DNA of 64,000 bases from Serilophus lunatus (lineage: Eukaryota; Chordata; Aves; Passeriformes; Eurylaimidae), in assembly GCA_013399895.1 (NCBI GenBank), contig VXBA01006146.1, positions 497,263 to 561,262 on the forward strand, written 5' to 3'. A model generated the notes under the pieces. The model searched no databases and was not told the DNA's origin. It saw only the letters and a program-made list of their open reading frames with translations. Made by a program: the position numbers and the translations under genes. Positions 50,899 to 62,155 of the stretch are shown one piece after another (position 1 is the first letter of the stretch; each line of letters begins with the position of its first letter).

Positions 50899-52151
50899 GC
50901 CTTTATCCACAGGCACCTCTCTGGAGCCTCAAGCCAGCGTCAGCTTCCTGGAAGATGCTCCCTGACACATTTGATCGCAATCCTCTGCAGGATTTTTGAC
51001 TGCAAGGGAGATGAAGCATCACAGCGCTCTGAAGTGGCTATGAGCATATATTCAGGGTTATTGAGCCATAAATCCAGGAAGCAATGTGTTCAGGTGATTT
51101 CCAAGTTCACCTAAGTTTTATGAAACCTATTTTTTAGCCAAACAACTGCAAATGAGCAGTGCTTGGTGACATTTTATTACATTTTCCCTTATTATGCCTT
51201 AGTGGTAAATTGTTCTCGCCAATCAGTATTGCAGTATGGGAGAGACTGTTTCAGACAGTCACCTTAAGAAACTAGAGATAAGAGAGATAAGAGATTTGAC
51301 TGTCTGTCTCTGCAAAATGGGCTCCTTTTCATTTTTCAGTGCAGCTTAAGAGTCCTGATTGAAATAATAAACCAATACAATGACCAATTAAGAGAATGGA
51401 GAAGCAGGTATGCCTGTCAAAATTAGCAGCCATACTATGGGAATAAATCAAAGTAACTGCAGCATCAAGAAAGGAGCAGTTTACATTCAATGTTATACCA
51501 AGTATTATTGACATTCATGTTTTACAGAGATGCTATTAAGCATATTTTCATCATACTAATGAGGAACAGACCATCAAGCATCTTTCTTTTCCAACTGCAT
51601 TCAACTTCAACATGAATACTTCACATATTAATTTACAATTACCCCATATGACAGAAGAGTATCCACCCATGGAAAGACCCATGTTTTCATGGTGCTGTTA
51701 ATGAACAACATCTTCATAAAGTCTTCCAGATGGAGAAAAAGGGAGCGTAAAAGCAAAAGTGTTTATTTTTCTTTCCCATACACTTTGGTTAACACTGTTG
51801 TAAAAGCATAACTGACCAAGGACACTGTCAGAGGAATATGTCTTTTATTTCCATTTCCAAGAGATTACCACGGGGTCACCCACTCCACCACTTGTCATTT
51901 CTGCGGGTCTGCTTAATGAACACCAGAAACCCATTGTCATGTCCTCCTTCTCTCTCATACATTACTCGCGAGCTGGCAGGCGCCGTTAACCATTTGGAAA
52001 GCAGGCCTAGCATGAGGTTAGCAGCTCATTAAATGCTGTTCCTCAGAGCTAATAAACTCACATTAGATGAATTCTACATTGCAAGTGACTGGCAAAGCTC
52101 AGACCTCCCTGTTGCATTCCCTGGCCATCACACAGCACGGTGCACTACAGT

Positions 52152-52177
52152 AATTAGCATGAAAACACATGCTAATT
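52152..52177. repeat. Perfect inverted repeat, 10-bp arms around AAAACA
   Basis: AATTAGCATG (52,152-52,161) and CATGCTAATT (52,168-52,177) are exact reverse complements with a six-base spacer. Each arm carries a TAAT core of the homeodomain type next to an ATGC motif of the POU type, so the structure resembles paired homeodomain or POU half-sites. It lies in a conserved-looking stretch. The binding interpretation is inference. Confidence 0.9.
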
Positions 52178-52227
52178 CTGTTGATATTTGATATAGAGCA
52201 GTGTTACCTCAAAGTGGTTGTCAAAAT

Positions 52228-52269
52228 CATGTTCGCTGACAATAAACAGTTCCTATGCAAGCGAACATG
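52228..52269. repeat. Perfect inverted repeat, 10-bp arms around 22 bp
   Basis: CATGTTCGCT (52,228-52,237) and AGCGAACATG (52,260-52,269) are exact reverse complements separated by 22 bases that include GACAATA, a SOX-like motif. The arms are mixed-composition and contain a CpG, so simple-repeat slippage cannot explain them. If transcribed, it would form a stem with a 22-nt loop, but it is too short to be a normal microRNA precursor. Confidence 0.9.
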
Positions 52270-52595
52270 GCAGCCTGAAGCCTTGGTGTTTATCATATTA
52301 CAGTGTTAGGGGCTCTCAAATCTGAATATTCATGATGGGAAATTGAACCATCGTTTTTGGATTCTAACAGCAGTCAGTGCTTAGTGTCACTGGGCTTTGG
52401 TAGAGGTTTAGGTTGTATGAGAAATAAAAAGCTAGACCAAGGAAGCAACTTCAGAATCTTCCTTAAAAGGGCACTTTTAGGCATCAAAATAACAGACATA
52501 ATCAAACAACTGCATACTTGAAAGGTTTTGAAACAAACAAAATGCTCTAGGCCCTAATTCTGCAAGTGTTTGTATACATGCTTCTCTAATCGGGA

Positions 52596-52622
52596 AATTA
52601 GTATTTTGTTAATTTACTAATT
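52596..52622. repeat. Inverted repeat, 8-bp arms around 11 bp
   Basis: AATTAGTA and TACTAATT flank an 11-base AT-rich spacer. On its own it is unremarkable, since several like it are expected by chance. It is listed because it is the third dyad within 500 bp. Confidence 0.75.
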
Positions 52623-53419
52623 ACTATTTTATGTGAGTGTTTCACTTTCAGCATTTAGGTTTCTACATCCCCGGCCCATGGCCTGTTGAAATACTTTTAG
52701 GCAAATAAAACAAGAGTATGCTAGTTACTCTGGAGGTGGGTCTGTGCCCTGTGTACAAATCAAAGGTCCACCTTCCTCCAGTTAATGTTTGTCAAACTTT
52801 CCAAGAAGATTCACTATTATTTTCAAGAAACTACATGAAGGATGAAGAGATTTGACACCTGAAACACCCAGTTGGAACAGAGTGACCAAGGGGAAGGATG
52901 GCACACAGAGCTGCAGATCAGAATAAGATCAGAGGAGAAGAGCTCCTGAAAGAGGGACTCTCCCACCTCTCTAAGACTTCTGACAGAAGAAAGTCAGTGG
53001 GGAGCTGCTGACTCCTCTAATATCCTACAAACACACATTGTTCTTATACATACAATGAGGTTTGGTCTGTTTGTGTCAGTCACCCAATGAGAGCAGAACT
53101 GGCACAGCAACGGAGTGGCAGAAGGCAGCACAGACCTTGAAAAACCTGAAAGAAAACTCACAAAAGGCACAACGTCTGCCATCTGTTTTATGGGCTCCAT
53201 CAGTTCACTGATTTTCTTGTATGCTCCTCTTCCACAGGGCCCTGAAAGGAGCTAAAATACCATTCTTTACCAGTAGTCAAATAGATATTAAAATTAGGAA
53301 ATAGAAGCTTTTCATAAAATAGGCATCCCAAGAAGTTTATCCTATCCCATCTTATTCTTCTCTCTGGTCCTCATTAACTAGTCCTGAACACAGTGCTGCT
53401 TTGCAGAGCTTCTTCTGGT

Positions 53420-53447
53420 GTAACCCCAAAGTAACCCCAAAGTAACC
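53420..53447. repeat. 11-bp tandem duplication
   Basis: GTAACCCCAAA occurs twice in tandem (53,420-53,430 and 53,431-53,441), followed by a partial third copy GTAACC. Confidence 0.88.
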
Positions 53448-55548
53448 AGTATGTGGCTTTCAAGCATTCTGCAATTTCTAATTGTAATGATTCTGGTATT
53501 CTTGTGGAGCTAAGGAATGCATAGTTCCTATTCCAGGCTGAAGTTTCTCACTGCAACTATATATTCCTTTAGATGAATGTGCTGATTAAAATGTCACTGT
53601 GCCATTTCTTTCTGCACGAGACCACAGTTTTCATTTCAAGAAGGCAGCAGCAAGGTGGGAGAAATGTAAAAGTGGTCTGTGGGAAGATAAGAGTGTTGCA
53701 CCTTCCACTTGCCTGCAGTCCTGTGATACTACTGAAATGTTAGCGTGGGATCCAACACAAGCAACAGGCTGAAAATGGGATCCTGGGAACTGCCCAGCTC
53801 CCTCTGTTCCAGTAGAATCAATCTGGATGACTTTAATAACTGTTCATGCCTTTCAGCTCTCAGTCACAAAGCTTGGACAGAAGACAAAGATTGATTTAAT
53901 GGAGAATGAATGTAATGCTCTACGAGTAGCTTAGACTGCATCAATTAATCAATTACCCAACTACATTCCACTTTAATACATTCATTACTATTCTAATCTT
54001 TAATCAACTGCTTCTTTCACATACTATGAGGTTCCTGTCTTTTTGTGTAAAGAACAACATTCACTTTGCAAGGAAAAACACCACTTTCAGTGCCAAACAT
54101 GAAAAATCAGAAATATGTTAACCGCTGTACAATGTGAATAATCCTCTAACTAACAGCTTACAGGCAATGCAGGCACTTGCTGTGCCTTTGTTTGATACAC
54201 CCATTAAAAATATTTATTGGAGATTAGTAGCAGAAACTGATCTGAAGCATGTTTCTACCTTCATGTCTCAGCTTGGCACATGCAACTGAAACTGCTACAA
54301 CCAGCTACTGAGTTTCCTAGAATAAGAACTCTTTCAATCTGTGATTTATTTTAACTTTTTTCAAAGAAGGAATAAAGTTTGCAAACTGGTTGCAGCACCT
54401 CCAAGACTTCAGCTGTACTGCTTCCTTCTCTCCCCCTGGCTCTAGCACAGGGCAACTCCATTCTCAGAGGAGATGGCCCCTTTAAAGCTGTAAAACCTCT
54501 TCCTTGGCTTTAACGGGTGTTAGAGTATGTCCACAACACCCTGTTGTTAATTTTTTGATTCATTTAGTCTATAAAATGAGTAACTTGTGTGTGATTTCGG
54601 CAAGTCCATCAGTCCCTTTGCCCCCGTAGGAATTCCAACTATTTGCTCCTGTACACAAGAGCTTCTGCCAGAAAGTGCTCTGAACCTCCAGCACCAACCA
54701 GGAGCTGAGGAAGGACTTGCTGTAAGACCCCCCCCTCTTCATTGCTGTGCCATGAAGGAGTCCTGGTGACAGAAAACCAGAGGGTGGAGTGGGGGAAGAA
54801 AAGTGAGATCTCAGATTGAAGGTAAAAGTGGATAAAAAAAATTACCTGCAGTAGTGATAAAAATGCATTTGTTGATAACAAGTGCGGCATCTGATGTGTG
54901 TACGTACTTCGCTATCTAGCCTTTCATCAAGCGCCAAGGGATTTACTCTTCAGGCATGAGAGATGGAACAGCTTAAAATGGTCAGTGACCACAGAAAGGA
55001 TTAGCACATTATTATCTTTTTAATCCACAACATTTACTTTTTCAGGATTTATTTGAGCTAATACAAAAGTGATTAGTGTTCTGGTTTTGCCAAAATAAGA
55101 CGTTGTTTATGACTCCATTCCCACACGTGGCCTGCAACAAACAGATAGTGCTGGCTGGAAAGTGGCCAGCAAAAGAAAGTTTCATCGTCTACACTGTATT
55201 CACAGAAATAGAAATGACTTGTGCAATTGCCAGTAAGTCCCAATAAGGACCTTCTAAAAGTAAAGCTAATGTATGTTACATTATCCCACCCTGCAAGCAC
55301 AGAATAAAAGGTAGTGTGGAAAGTTCTTCAGCTTTTTTGCCTTTGCTAGACATGTGCTATTTTTACAAAAGTGCAATAGACCAGCCCCCAGCATTCCAGG
55401 ATCTCAGTCAGCCCCCGAGACTTGATGACTAAAAAATGCTGAGACGTTAAAAATAATCATTGTTATTTTTTGTATGTGCAGCGCAGCTTATGAGAGTTCA
55501 GGATTTATATTTTTCACTTTTGCTCCACATCTGTGATGGCTGCAAATG

Positions 55549-55567
55549 TATTTATTTATTTATTTTT
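55549..55567. repeat. (ATTT)4 microsatellite
   Basis: About four TTTA/ATTT units merging into a T run. Confidence 0.88.
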
Positions 55568-56649
55568 AAATGGAAGCTGAAATTCACAGGCCATCGCAAA
55601 ACCTGAGCACCTAAGATTTTCAGAAGAATCCTCAAACTGACTTTCACAAACCTGTCTGCGTAATTTAAAAAGTTCAATCTCTTTTGTCAGAATAGCATGG
55701 GAACATGAGACTTCAGGATTGTGTGTCCCACCCTTTCCAAACTGGACTTGTGTTCCCACAATGCATGCCATTTTAAAAAGTACTCACATGGCTAACTTCT
55801 CCTAATTTGATTTAGATGCTTCCTTATTTTAAATATGTGGCTGCCACCACCTTTTGAAAAAAAGGGCTTACTATTTTAGATCTCTAACTTTTGAAAGTCA
55901 TACTTGAAATATTGCCACATTAGCAAAAAAAGCAGAAGAAAACTGGTAAGATGAAGGGATGGACAAACAGAGATGCACAGAGAAGTAACAGACCAGAAAA
56001 CATCCTTCTTCCCCATCTTCTGCTTACACTGATTAGGGATGTTCCCATCTGTGCGTGGAACAGACTTGGAGAAGCACAATTTGTTACAGATTAGTGAGTC
56101 TTCAGCTTCTCAGGGACAGAGACATAGGAATGCCCTTTAGCCTTGCAAGTGACATGAAGCTGTACCAGGCAAATAGCACAGGTTACCCCCACCAGCCCAA
56201 GACTGTGATAGCTTTGTCTGGCAGTCAGTGCCCTTCGGTCTGTTACAAGACACAAGCAAGCAATGTGCGAACTCACACACATGCCACCCCGTCAAGATTC
56301 TTATTTCACTCGGTACTTGAAAACACACCCCAGGCCTTATTGTATTTGCAATTAATGTCTCTATTAAATCTCTCCAGCATGTACATGCTCCTTTCTGAAG
56401 AAAGATACTTCAATCAAAAGAGATGAAATTTAGCTATGGGTTGATTCCTTTAGTTCTTCATTCACCATGAGCTGAAAGAACAATGCACAGACTTGTGAGA
56501 GCTTTCGTTTTGTCCACAATTTGGACTGCAGATCAAATGCGAATTACTCCAGAAGTCTGAAGAGTATCTGATTTCATTTAAAGGTGACATCTGTATTGCA
56601 ATCACAGTATCTCAAGTGGATGTTCTGGGCTGGCTTCAGACCACTTAAA

Positions 56650-56910
56650 TCTCGCACTGTGAACAGCGAGGGACGACGGCTTTGGCCTGCGGCCCAAATG
56701 CTTACTGAGTATCTGGGGAAGCCTGTGTGGCCTATGCTGGGTTCCCTCCCTCAAGTGCCAAGGGCAGCTGAGCCAGGTTGCCACCTCGGATTGAAATCCC
56801 AGGCTTCTGCAGATCAGATCCGCACTTCAGCGCTTGTGCACACCAGGCAGAGCACACAAACAAACACCTCGCACCCTCTGGCCGCGGGATTTCCTAAATT
56901 CTTCACACGC
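56650..56910. other. CpG-enriched patch
   Basis: Twelve CpG dinucleotides fall in about 260 bp, in a window where CpG is otherwise rare, with locally raised GC (for example GACGACGG and GGCCGCGGG). This is too small and weak for a classic CpG island. It could be a remnant promoter, an enhancer or a GC-rich exon. A 109-codon plus-strand frame (56,584-56,913) crosses it but has no recognisable domain. Confidence 0.5.
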
Positions 56911-57339
56911 TGAGGCTGCCAACCTCACCCTTCCCTTGGTCTAGTGCTTTGTGAGACTCCAAAGGGAAATAACTCCCTTGTGCTGGGCAGCTGCCTGTTC
57001 ACCCCACTCTGCTGGGGCTGAGCAACCCAGAGGGGCCAGGGAAAGGCTGAACCTGTTCCTGCACATCTGCGTGTAACCACAGTTTTAAAGGCTTTCAACT
57101 ACATTTAAATCAGCTGTTTCTCTCCTTCCACTCCCTATATTAATTTCATACCTGCATATCAGTTTCCATTAAAATTGCTTCTTGTAGAGAGAGGCTTTTA
57201 AGACAATACTGGAAAAGCTCCCACAAGGATTCAGGTAATAGACTTCCCCAAGCACAGGGCAGACAGGTGGAAAACATGAAAGGGAAACAGTCAATAGCTG
57301 CTTGCTATCTCGCCTGCTCTGAACTGCAAAAATTTCTTA

Positions 57340-57480
57340 GGGAGCTGTGAATTACTCCCCTATTGTTCTTGCTACATTATTATTTTGAAGTGGCTTGTGC
57401 TGTGCTATTTGGTTGCCTGCTTTGTTTGCCTTATCAGTGCGCTGGGTGATGTGTAATTAAACAAGACCTGTTTTACCACC
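57340..57480. promoter_or_regulatory. Candidate conserved non-coding element
   Basis: TGCCTTATCAGTGCGCTGGG and GATGTGTAATTAAACAAG combine a GATA-type site in reverse (TTATC), a rare CpG and a TAATTA core in mixed sequence with no frame or transposon resemblance. It is a weak candidate. Confidence 0.2.
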
Positions 57481-57959
57481 TCACCCACAGATGTCTTCAG
57501 ATAATACACCACGTATGAGAGCAACGAAAACGCAATACAAACTTCAACCACTGCAGCTTTCTTGTGCATTTACTGAAACCCTCCCTTCTGGGATACCTGT
57601 CTCTCATCAGAAAAAGGCCTGTGCTACAAAAGCCAGTATTTGTTTCCTGGTGACATCTGTGAGTATGACAGCTTGTTGACATAAGAAAACACAGCCTCAG
57701 ATATCAGGGGAGGCTGGACAATCCTCCCCAAACATTCGGCATCCACCATTCCTGACAGAACCTCCCAGGAGGTACTTACCGTGTGGAGATACACCTGGAG
57801 ACGGTGATTGCAGATTAGAGTCAGACAATACGTTTGTCAGCACTGAGTAAATACTCCACAAATGCTGTCACAGAGAACAAACTCTGCGCCTCCCCTTGCA
57901 CACAGCACTGCCCTTGCTCCTTCAAGCCCTGGCCACCGTGGTCAGTGCTGGCAAATGCT

Positions 57960-58660
57960 CTAATCACCTGGAATCCTTTCTTTCACCTCTTCTCTAGAAT
58001 CTCAATCTATGAGACACAGTTGTTGCCACCTCTGTTCTCTCCAACAGAGCCTGTTTTGTCTGTCACTGAATCCTCAGCTCCTGTCCCACCCTTCTTATGT
58101 CTTGACAACAGCTCCTCTCCTTTTAGAAGCAATCTCACCCTTCTCTGTTTCCTTCTGCGTTCCACTGTGTGAGTACTTCCTACCTCATCACTCAAAACAC
58201 TCATTTTCCTTCTCCCCCCATCTCATGTCTCCTCATCACATCAAATAAAAGCAAATTTTTATTCACTTTCAGGATCTTCCAGAGCCTATCATTCTCTCAT
58301 ACACTATTTATGCCTTCTCCCACCTTCAATAGCCCTGTCATGCCACCTTTCATCAAACACAAGATACATTTTCAAACATCTTTTGTTCTTTCTTCAATGC
58401 TGTATCTCAAAGATGTGGACATCCAGCAAGTTATCTTATTGACCTTTCAAATCCCTTCCCCTCAAACACTCTTTGCTTCAAACAGAAATGAAACTTGGCT
58501 GTCTTGGGAGCTATGGATGTGCAGAACTGATGCTCCATGAGAAGCTGCTCTGGCTCCCTATGTTGGCTTTACTCACCTCCTTGGGTCCAATGGCGGCGTC
58601 CTGTCTTAATCACACTGAGCTATTTAGCACAGGAACTAGTTTTTTTTACTCCTCTATGAG
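57960..58660. other. Pyrimidine-rich block, possible old L2/CR1-like relic
   Basis: The plus strand is strikingly C+T rich for about 700 bp, with many TTCTC/CCTTC words. Phrases such as CACTTTCAGGATCTTCCAGA followed by short pyrimidine segments are reminiscent of the late reverse-transcriptase and 3' region of amniote L2-like LINEs. Several overlapping plus-strand frames (up to 123 codons) are open here simply because stop codons are purine-rich. The compositional bias is directly visible. The transposon identity is a weak inference. Confidence 0.3.
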
Positions 58661-61600
58661 TTTCTGAGCTACTACTGGGAAGTGATGCTTACAGATGGGT
58701 CTGCTGTGATGACCCTTCTCATTCTAGAAAAGAGTAGCTCAGGTTTATCCACTACCATTTACAAAAGTTTATATTTACTTGCAAAATCATTACTTGAAAC
58801 AGGATCACCACTTCTAATTTAGAAATGCCTCTGTCTCTTCTCAACATCTAAACCTTGAAAATAGGTCCAGTAATCCTACGTAAAAATTAGGCAAACCACA
58901 TTCCTGTAGTCCATTTAGGGCTCGAAGAGCTCATACATCACCAGTTATCACAGCTCAAATGCTGAGTGACCATTTATGAACCACAAACTGAAGAACTTAC
59001 GGTAACTCGCCCACCTGCAATCATCTCTCATATCCTCTCTTTTCCAAGAAATAAAGGGAAACCATGGACCTCACTGCAGGCCCAGCGAGGGAGGATGATG
59101 GGTTAGGCTTCGATTCCTTTCCACGCTGTCAGTGGAGCAGAGATTTGGTCACAAGTGTTAGTTTGGGCACTTAAGATTAGCTCCAGGTGGCTGAGATAAA
59201 AAGAGCCTGTCAGCTTAATGGCTGAAGGAATTCTGGTATATAGCACAAAGAGGTACTGAACTCAGCCAAAGCTGAAAGACATTGCCTGAAAACGTAAAAG
59301 AAACCTTTGGTTAAAGGCTCCAAACTGCTATTGTTTGGCTTGGGGGGCATTTAGCAGGTTGGTAGAGAAGTAGGTCTGTAAGCCTTTTGCTTTTCCTCTC
59401 TTCCCCAGATGCCAGGTAACAGTGCACCTGGGAGAAAAAGGATTAAGTAGCCTTTTTCAAACAGATGCACTGCAGAAGGAAGTCTGCTACTGCTACTAAG
59501 GTATTTAGGCAATGGTAGTATCACTTCAAGGTCAAAATTAGGGGCAAAGTCAGTAGGGCACCTCAGCATCACAGACAGCAGGGCAAAAGACAACTTTCCC
59601 TCTAAGCTGTCATGTTGCTCTTGGCCAAACCAGTAGCAACAAATAAGAATGGCCTATTTTTCATACGCAGCTTGCATTAGTTTAACAGAGATCAGTTTTG
59701 AAGTCAAGTCAGTTCAGCAGGTATGAAATCCCAAGAGAATGCACTTAGTGCACAGACATCAATTTACCTCATCTGAGTTACTGAAGTAGGCTAAATCAAT
59801 ACAAGGCACTTGTAAATGGATTTAAAAGAACATTCATGAGGGGTTTGTTTCAATTTAACGAGTCATGTTAAGGAGCAATTTTATTTAAAACCAAGGAAGG
59901 TTTCTTTGCTGGCTATCCTTTAACCCTAGATTACGACTCTAATTGCCCACATAAGGAAGCATGGAGGAAAGCAGCCCATCTGTGTATTTTGGAGCAGGTT
60001 ACCCTGATTCTCCCCAGCAGATCCCACAGAAGATGGATGTGAAACCAGCCATCAGGACCTCATGCCATAAACATCCCACTGGTGGGTCAGTGAAACCACA
60101 GCCACTCAATGCCAAAGTCACTTGCCAATGCCAAGGGAGAGCCCGCGACCACCCCTGCTAACCTCAGAGATGCTGCCAACAGCACAGCTTCTGTCTTTGA
60201 GGCCCTGCCTGTGCAGAGTCACATCCAGCAAGGAAGCCTTCTCCTGCTGCTCATGGAAAGACCTCAAACTTGGTTTGGATACCAACAACAGGCAGGCACG
60301 ACTTTTGAAATGGCCCCGTAAAGGACAGGTAAACAATCCCTCTACCAAGTTGCAGGCCAAAGCTTGCCAGAAGACGCAGCCCTGGCCAGAGCTGCCCATG
60401 CAGCTGTTACTGTGCCATGCAGAAGGCAAACTCACCATCCCACTGGAAAGAGACAAGGAAGCTGCAGCTGCTTCCAGCTTGCCCTTCCCTGCATAAAATC
60501 ATGTCTGCCCCCTGTGAAGGTTGTAAAAGGATGCTATAATGCTTATCAGTACTTAACCAGACTGAAGGCAGTCCCTTGCAGCCCTCCCTTCCTCAGTGAC
60601 AGAACACTACTTCCATGTCCCAGTTTCTTCCCTAGGACTGGCACAGTAAGGTAACCTATCCATACAGAAAAATTTTATCTCTTTCCAGAAACGGCCAAAG
60701 AAAAAAAACTCACATGGAGGGCAGCTGTCTCCAGAGCAGAATGTAAGGAAGAACAAGATTTATTAAATGGGGATGTTGGAAAATATATGCCCAGGTGACA
60801 GGTGCCTCACCTGGCCCTCCTGCTGTGACAAGCAAGATATAATCTGTCCTGCCCAGATACCATGGGATGGAAAGACCCCTGTGCAGAGAAGCACAGAGGG
60901 AGGACTGCCACTTCTTCCTCAGGAAGAAAGCAGTGAGGTTCGATAAGCCCACTGACAAAGGACTGATTGCAATTTATGGTTTTTCTATTTATACCAGAGG
61001 CTAAATTAGCAGATTAATATTTACTTCCAGCCACTGCTACCAGCCTGAAGGGGAAATGGAGCAGAATGAGGTCAGCAGAGGTCACAGCTCGTTCAACCCA
61101 TCAGTATCATCAAATTTGCTCAGCAGAGCTTTGATTATTTTTCCAAACTTCAAGGCTGGTTTGTGGCAAGACATTTTTTCAGAAAGGGAAGAAGGCTAAA
61201 ACTAAGGCCATGCTAACATATTAATAAATCTCTCAACTAGCAAAACTATTATCTTTATTTCAAAAGCCGAATGCTTCTGAATATTAAATCAAATCCACTT
61301 AGCTCTGAACATCTACAAGTCTTGCTCCTGGATGAATAGGGGGGCTTGCAGTGAGATTTACTGAGCTCACACGGGGCTAACTGCACAGCCCATGGGATTA
61401 AGCTGTTATGCATTCACAGCCATTAAAATATCCCTCTCAGCTCTTCTTTGACACTCAAAAAGGAGGATGCTGCCCTTGCAACCTCACCCTATGCATATTT
61501 TAGCTCGTAGCCTGCTTTTAAGACATCAAGTCTCACTTAACGATCAGCACAGAAGAGCATCTGAGTCCAGCCATTGCTGAAGTGTTTCGTGACTGTCACC

Positions 61601-62026
61601 TTCACCTGACAGCAGCTCAACACTGCACACCTCTATCAGCACTTGAGAGTGACCCCCTGAAGCACGGCTACAAGTAAAAGTTCCTTCCACAGGAACAAAG
61701 TGAACCACATCCATGAGGCCACAGCAGCATCATTTCAGATCTCCTGTGTGCCCTGTGTAGGCAAAGAAAAACAAAAAAAGAAAGTCCTGATCCACTCAGT
61801 TCATGTTTTGTTTGGAGGATTCAGAAAAATGATCCCTTCCGCCTTCACTTGCCTTTGCTGCTCTCCTGACATAACCTCCAAGGGGGTCTTGGACAGCTGT
61901 GCTGACAGTTTGAGCCTTCAGCACCAGTCTAACCTGGCTGGTGCACCTGTGAGGAAACACCAGATGGGGGCAACCCTTGGCAAGGGGGCTTTGACATCCA
62001 TTTCAAGAGTAGCATAGGCTTCCAGT

Positions 62027-62048
62027 TAAATAAATATATAAATAAATA
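62027..62048. repeat. AT-rich (TAAA)n/(TA)n tract beside CR1
   Basis: TAAA units interrupted by TATATA, about 12 bp from the CR1 3' end. CR1 elements insert without poly-A tails, so this is probably an independent AT-rich simple tract, or the AT-rich target at which the LINE inserted. Confidence 0.8.
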
Positions 62049-62059
62049 GCACTTTGATC

Positions 62060-62155
62060 ACAGCATCACAGAATATGCTGAGTTGGAAGGGACCCACAAG
62101 GATCACTGAGTCCAACCCTTAGCTCTGCACAGGACTATCCCAAGAGTCACAAAAT
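62060..62155 (-). mobile_element. CR1 LINE, 3'-terminal fragment
   Basis: On the plus strand this stretch reads as the reverse complement of a bird CR1 retrotransposon 3' end: a CAGCATCACAGAATA start, the hallmark GAGTTGGAAGGGACCCACA, then GGATCACTGAGTCCAACCC and CTGCACAGGAC. The LINE therefore lies on the minus strand, with its 3' end near 62,060 next to an AT-rich TAAA tract. Only about 95 bp of 3' untranslated region is recognisable. No reverse-transcriptase sequence is attached, as expected for the severely 5'-truncated copies typical of CR1. This subtype (the 'ACCCACAAGGATCA' form) is abundant in passerines and other Neoaves and is the main basis for calling the window avian. The far boundary is uncertain by tens of bases. 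Confidence 0.88.

Larger units (their letters stand above)
52130..52420. promoter_or_regulatory. Candidate conserved non-coding element (enhancer-like)
   Basis: This AT-rich stretch is dense in developmental transcription-factor words: TAATTAG, ATGCTAATT, GACAATA (SOX-like), TTGATATTTGATAT and AATATTCATGA. It contains the two 10-bp inverted repeats at 52,152 and 52,228. There is no open frame or transposon resemblance. These features are typical of deeply conserved enhancers in gene deserts, but conservation cannot be tested from one sequence. Confidence 0.3.
46659..62026. other. Non-coding block
   Basis: About 15 kb with no identifiable gene. It holds the GC-rich patch at 47.2 kb, a possible SINE relic at 50.85 kb, the inverted-repeat cluster at 52.1-52.6 kb, the CpG patch at 56.7 kb and the pyrimidine-rich block at 58 kb. 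The 60.0-60.5 kb stretch is moderately GC-rich with overlapping frames on both strands and no recognisable domain. Confidence 0.7.

Noticed and set aside
61955..61980. CTCF-like ACACCAGATGGGGGCAAC
   Set aside because: The core has an extra base or a G in place of the key C relative to the CTCF consensus, so it is not a convincing site.
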